From: an uncultured Mucispirillum sp.
GTDB lineage: Bacteria; Chrysiogenota; Deferribacteres; Deferribacterales; Mucispirillaceae
DNA: 8,067 nt
Assembly: GCA_937890655.1 (NCBI GenBank)
Contig: CALADT010000299.1
Coordinates: 1 to 8,067 of the forward strand
Reading direction: 5' to 3'
Shown: in pieces, positions 6,734 to 8,067 of the stretch
Layout of the letters: every line of letters starts with the position of its first letter
How positions within the stretch are numbered: position 1 is the stretch's first letter
Notes under the pieces: model-generated
The model's database searches: none
The model's input: the letters and a program-made list of their open reading frames with translations, nothing else
What the model was told of the DNA's origin: nothing
Translations under genes and position numbers: made by a program

Positions 6734-8067
6734 ATGAAGAAAATTATTTTATTAATAATATTTATTATAGGACTTATGTTTATTATTCTTAGTTATGATA
6801 AAATTGTACGTAGTAAAATTTATGCACATAATATTAGTCAATATTATAATGAAAAGAATAATATTGATGTATTTTTTTTAGGTTCAAGTAGAATATATTA
6901 TCCTATGTCTCCTATGTATATATGGCATAAATATGGTGTAGTTAGTTATAATAGAGGAGCTTCGGGACAATATTATAAAATATCATATATATTAGAAGAA
7001 GAAATATTTAAAAAATATAAACCAAAATTAATTGTATTTGATATAGCATATTTACAAAGTTTATCTTTTGAAGGACCAAATAGGGTAGATATTAGTTTAG
7101 CAAATTTAAAAAATAATTATTTTAAATATTATGCATATAAATATATATATAATAATAAAAAAGAAGCACTAAAACATATGAACACCATTGATAGATTTCA
7201 TACAAGATGGAAAGAATTAAATAAATATGATTTTAATACAGAAAGTTATTGGAAAGGTCAATATACTGGTTCATATGTAACAAAAGGGATGTGGGATAAA
7301 TTACATTTAATCTTTCCTATACAAAATAATAACTATGATGACATAGATAATATAGTTCTAGATACAAAATCCGTTCAGTATGCAGAAATGATGGTAAATT
7401 TAGCAGAGAAAAATAAGTGTAAGATATTATTTGTTAAAATTATACATCAATCTAGTAAAAATAGTATTGAATATGATAACGCATTTAAAGAGCTTGCTGA
7501 AAACAAAGGATGGAATTTTATTGACTATAATAAAATGAATAATATTTTAAATATTAATTTTAAAACGGATATGAAAGATTGGTCTCATTTAAATCTATAT
7601 GGTTCAAGAAAAGTCATGGATCACCTAATACCATATATTATTGAAAACTATGATATACCAGTTCGTAAGGGTGACCCAAAATATAAAAAATGGGATGAAG
7701 ATTATATAAAATATGCACGAGTTATAAATAGAGAAGAAATTAGAGAATTACCAGATTTTAATAGATGGAAAATTCAAGCATTTTATGATAACTACACCGT
7801 TATGATTTCATCAAATAATAACGTTATGAATAAATTACCACAGGATATTAAGAGCTTTTTAAAAAGTAAAGGCTTAACTAAATATGAAACCAACAAAGCA
7901 AATATGCGATACGTTGCAATTATAGATGATAATAAAGTATTTTTTGAAGAAATATCAGAAAAACCTGTTGAATATAAAGGCAGAATGAAAAGAAAAGTTA
8001 ATCTCTTAGTAAAATCTGATGGAAATTCAATAATTAATGTAAGTGGAAAACAACGAAGTAAAAATAA
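6734..8067 (+). CDS. DltD/GDSL-type SGNH protein, membrane-anchored, 3'-truncated by window edge
   Basis: An open frame from ATG 6734 to the window end, 444 complete codons with no stop. Residues 2-20 form an N-terminal membrane anchor. The SGNH fold starts with FFLGSSRIYYP, with the nucleophile Ser at 51 or 52, then YNRGASGQ and KPKLIVFDIAY. It closes with DWSHLNLYGS, where Asp282 and His285 complete the triad. This is the classic GDSL/DltD order, opposite to the AlgJ-like protein upstream. The segment from about residue 360 (YDNYTVMIS ... SFLKSKGL ... MRYVAIIDDNKVFFEEIS ... GNSIINVSGKQRSKN) resembles the ILEI/FAM3-like 'GG' domain often attached to such proteins; if so, only a few tens of residues are missing. 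The start follows AAGG (6724-6727) by six bases, and the gene lies nine bases after MBOAT 2. It is the likely extracytoplasmic transferase for that enzyme, so the G-tract state probably decides whether it has a working partner. Confidence 0.82.
   Translation, partial: MKKIILLIIFIIGLMFIILSYDKIVRSKIYAHNISQYYNEKNNIDVFFLGSSRIYYPMSPMYIWHKYGVVSYNRGASGQYYKISYILEEEIFKKYKPKLIVFDIAYLQSLSFEGPNRVDISLANLKNNYFKYYAYKYIYNNKKEALKHMNTIDRFHTRWKELNKYDFNTESYWKGQYTGSYVTKGMWDKLHLIFPIQNNNYDDIDNIVLDTKSVQYAEMMVNLAEKNKCKILFVKIIHQSSKNSIEYDNAFKELAENKGWNFIDYNKMNNILNINFKTDMKDWSHLNLYGSRKVMDHLIPYIIENYDIPVRKGDPKYKKWDEDYIKYARVINREEIRELPDFNRWKIQAFYDNYTVMISSNNNVMNKLPQDIKSFLKSKGLTKYETNKANMRYVAIIDDNKVFFEEISEKPVEYKGRMKRKVNLLVKSDGNSIINVSGKQRSKN

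Overview
The window comes from a low-GC bacterium: about 25% G+C by hand-counting a few lines, higher in panD and as low as about 15% near the right end. All six genes are on the + strand, with A/T-ending codons, AGA arginine and purine-rich ribosome binding sites. The phylum cannot be settled from the sequence. A long poly-G contingency tract in an AT-rich, host-type genome recalls Campylobacter and Helicobacter. Other low-GC gut bacteria (Deferribacterota, Spirochaetota, Clostridia) also carry MBOAT/SGNH cassettes and are not excluded.

Layout: (1) 3-365, the 3' part of panD (aspartate 1-decarboxylase), including the Gly-Ser self-cleavage site. (2) 400-2138, an amino-acid activation pair: a DltA-like adenylating enzyme and, overlapping it by one base, a 74-aa carrier protein. 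(3) 2179-5076, a first export/transfer pair: an AlgI/DltB-type MBOAT acyltransferase and an AlgJ/AlgX-like SGNH protein. (4) 5077-5234, an AT-rich gap that may hold a promoter. (5) 5235-8067, a second pair: another MBOAT, broken into two frames at a run of nine G, and a DltD/GDSL-type SGNH protein that runs off the right edge.

How they fit together (inference from family knowledge): the adenylating enzyme loads an amino acid, perhaps D-alanine, onto the phosphopantetheine arm of the carrier protein. MBOAT 1 takes the acyl group from the cytoplasmic thioester and passes it outward through the tyrosine of its C-terminal FLYFQF tail. The SGNH partner then places it on a surface glycan or other envelope polymer. 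This resembles the dlt pathway, but the MBOAT and SGNH proteins are of the alginate-acetylation type. The second pair could use the same donor or acetyl-CoA.

The most striking feature is the G9 tract at 5445-5453. As sequenced, MBOAT 2 stops after 82 residues. Adding one G (G10), or removing two (G7), joins the halves into a normal-length enzyme (496 aa for G10) with all family motifs and a C-terminal FIYFQF. The simplest reading is a phase-variable surface-acylation module caught in the OFF state beside an always-ON one.
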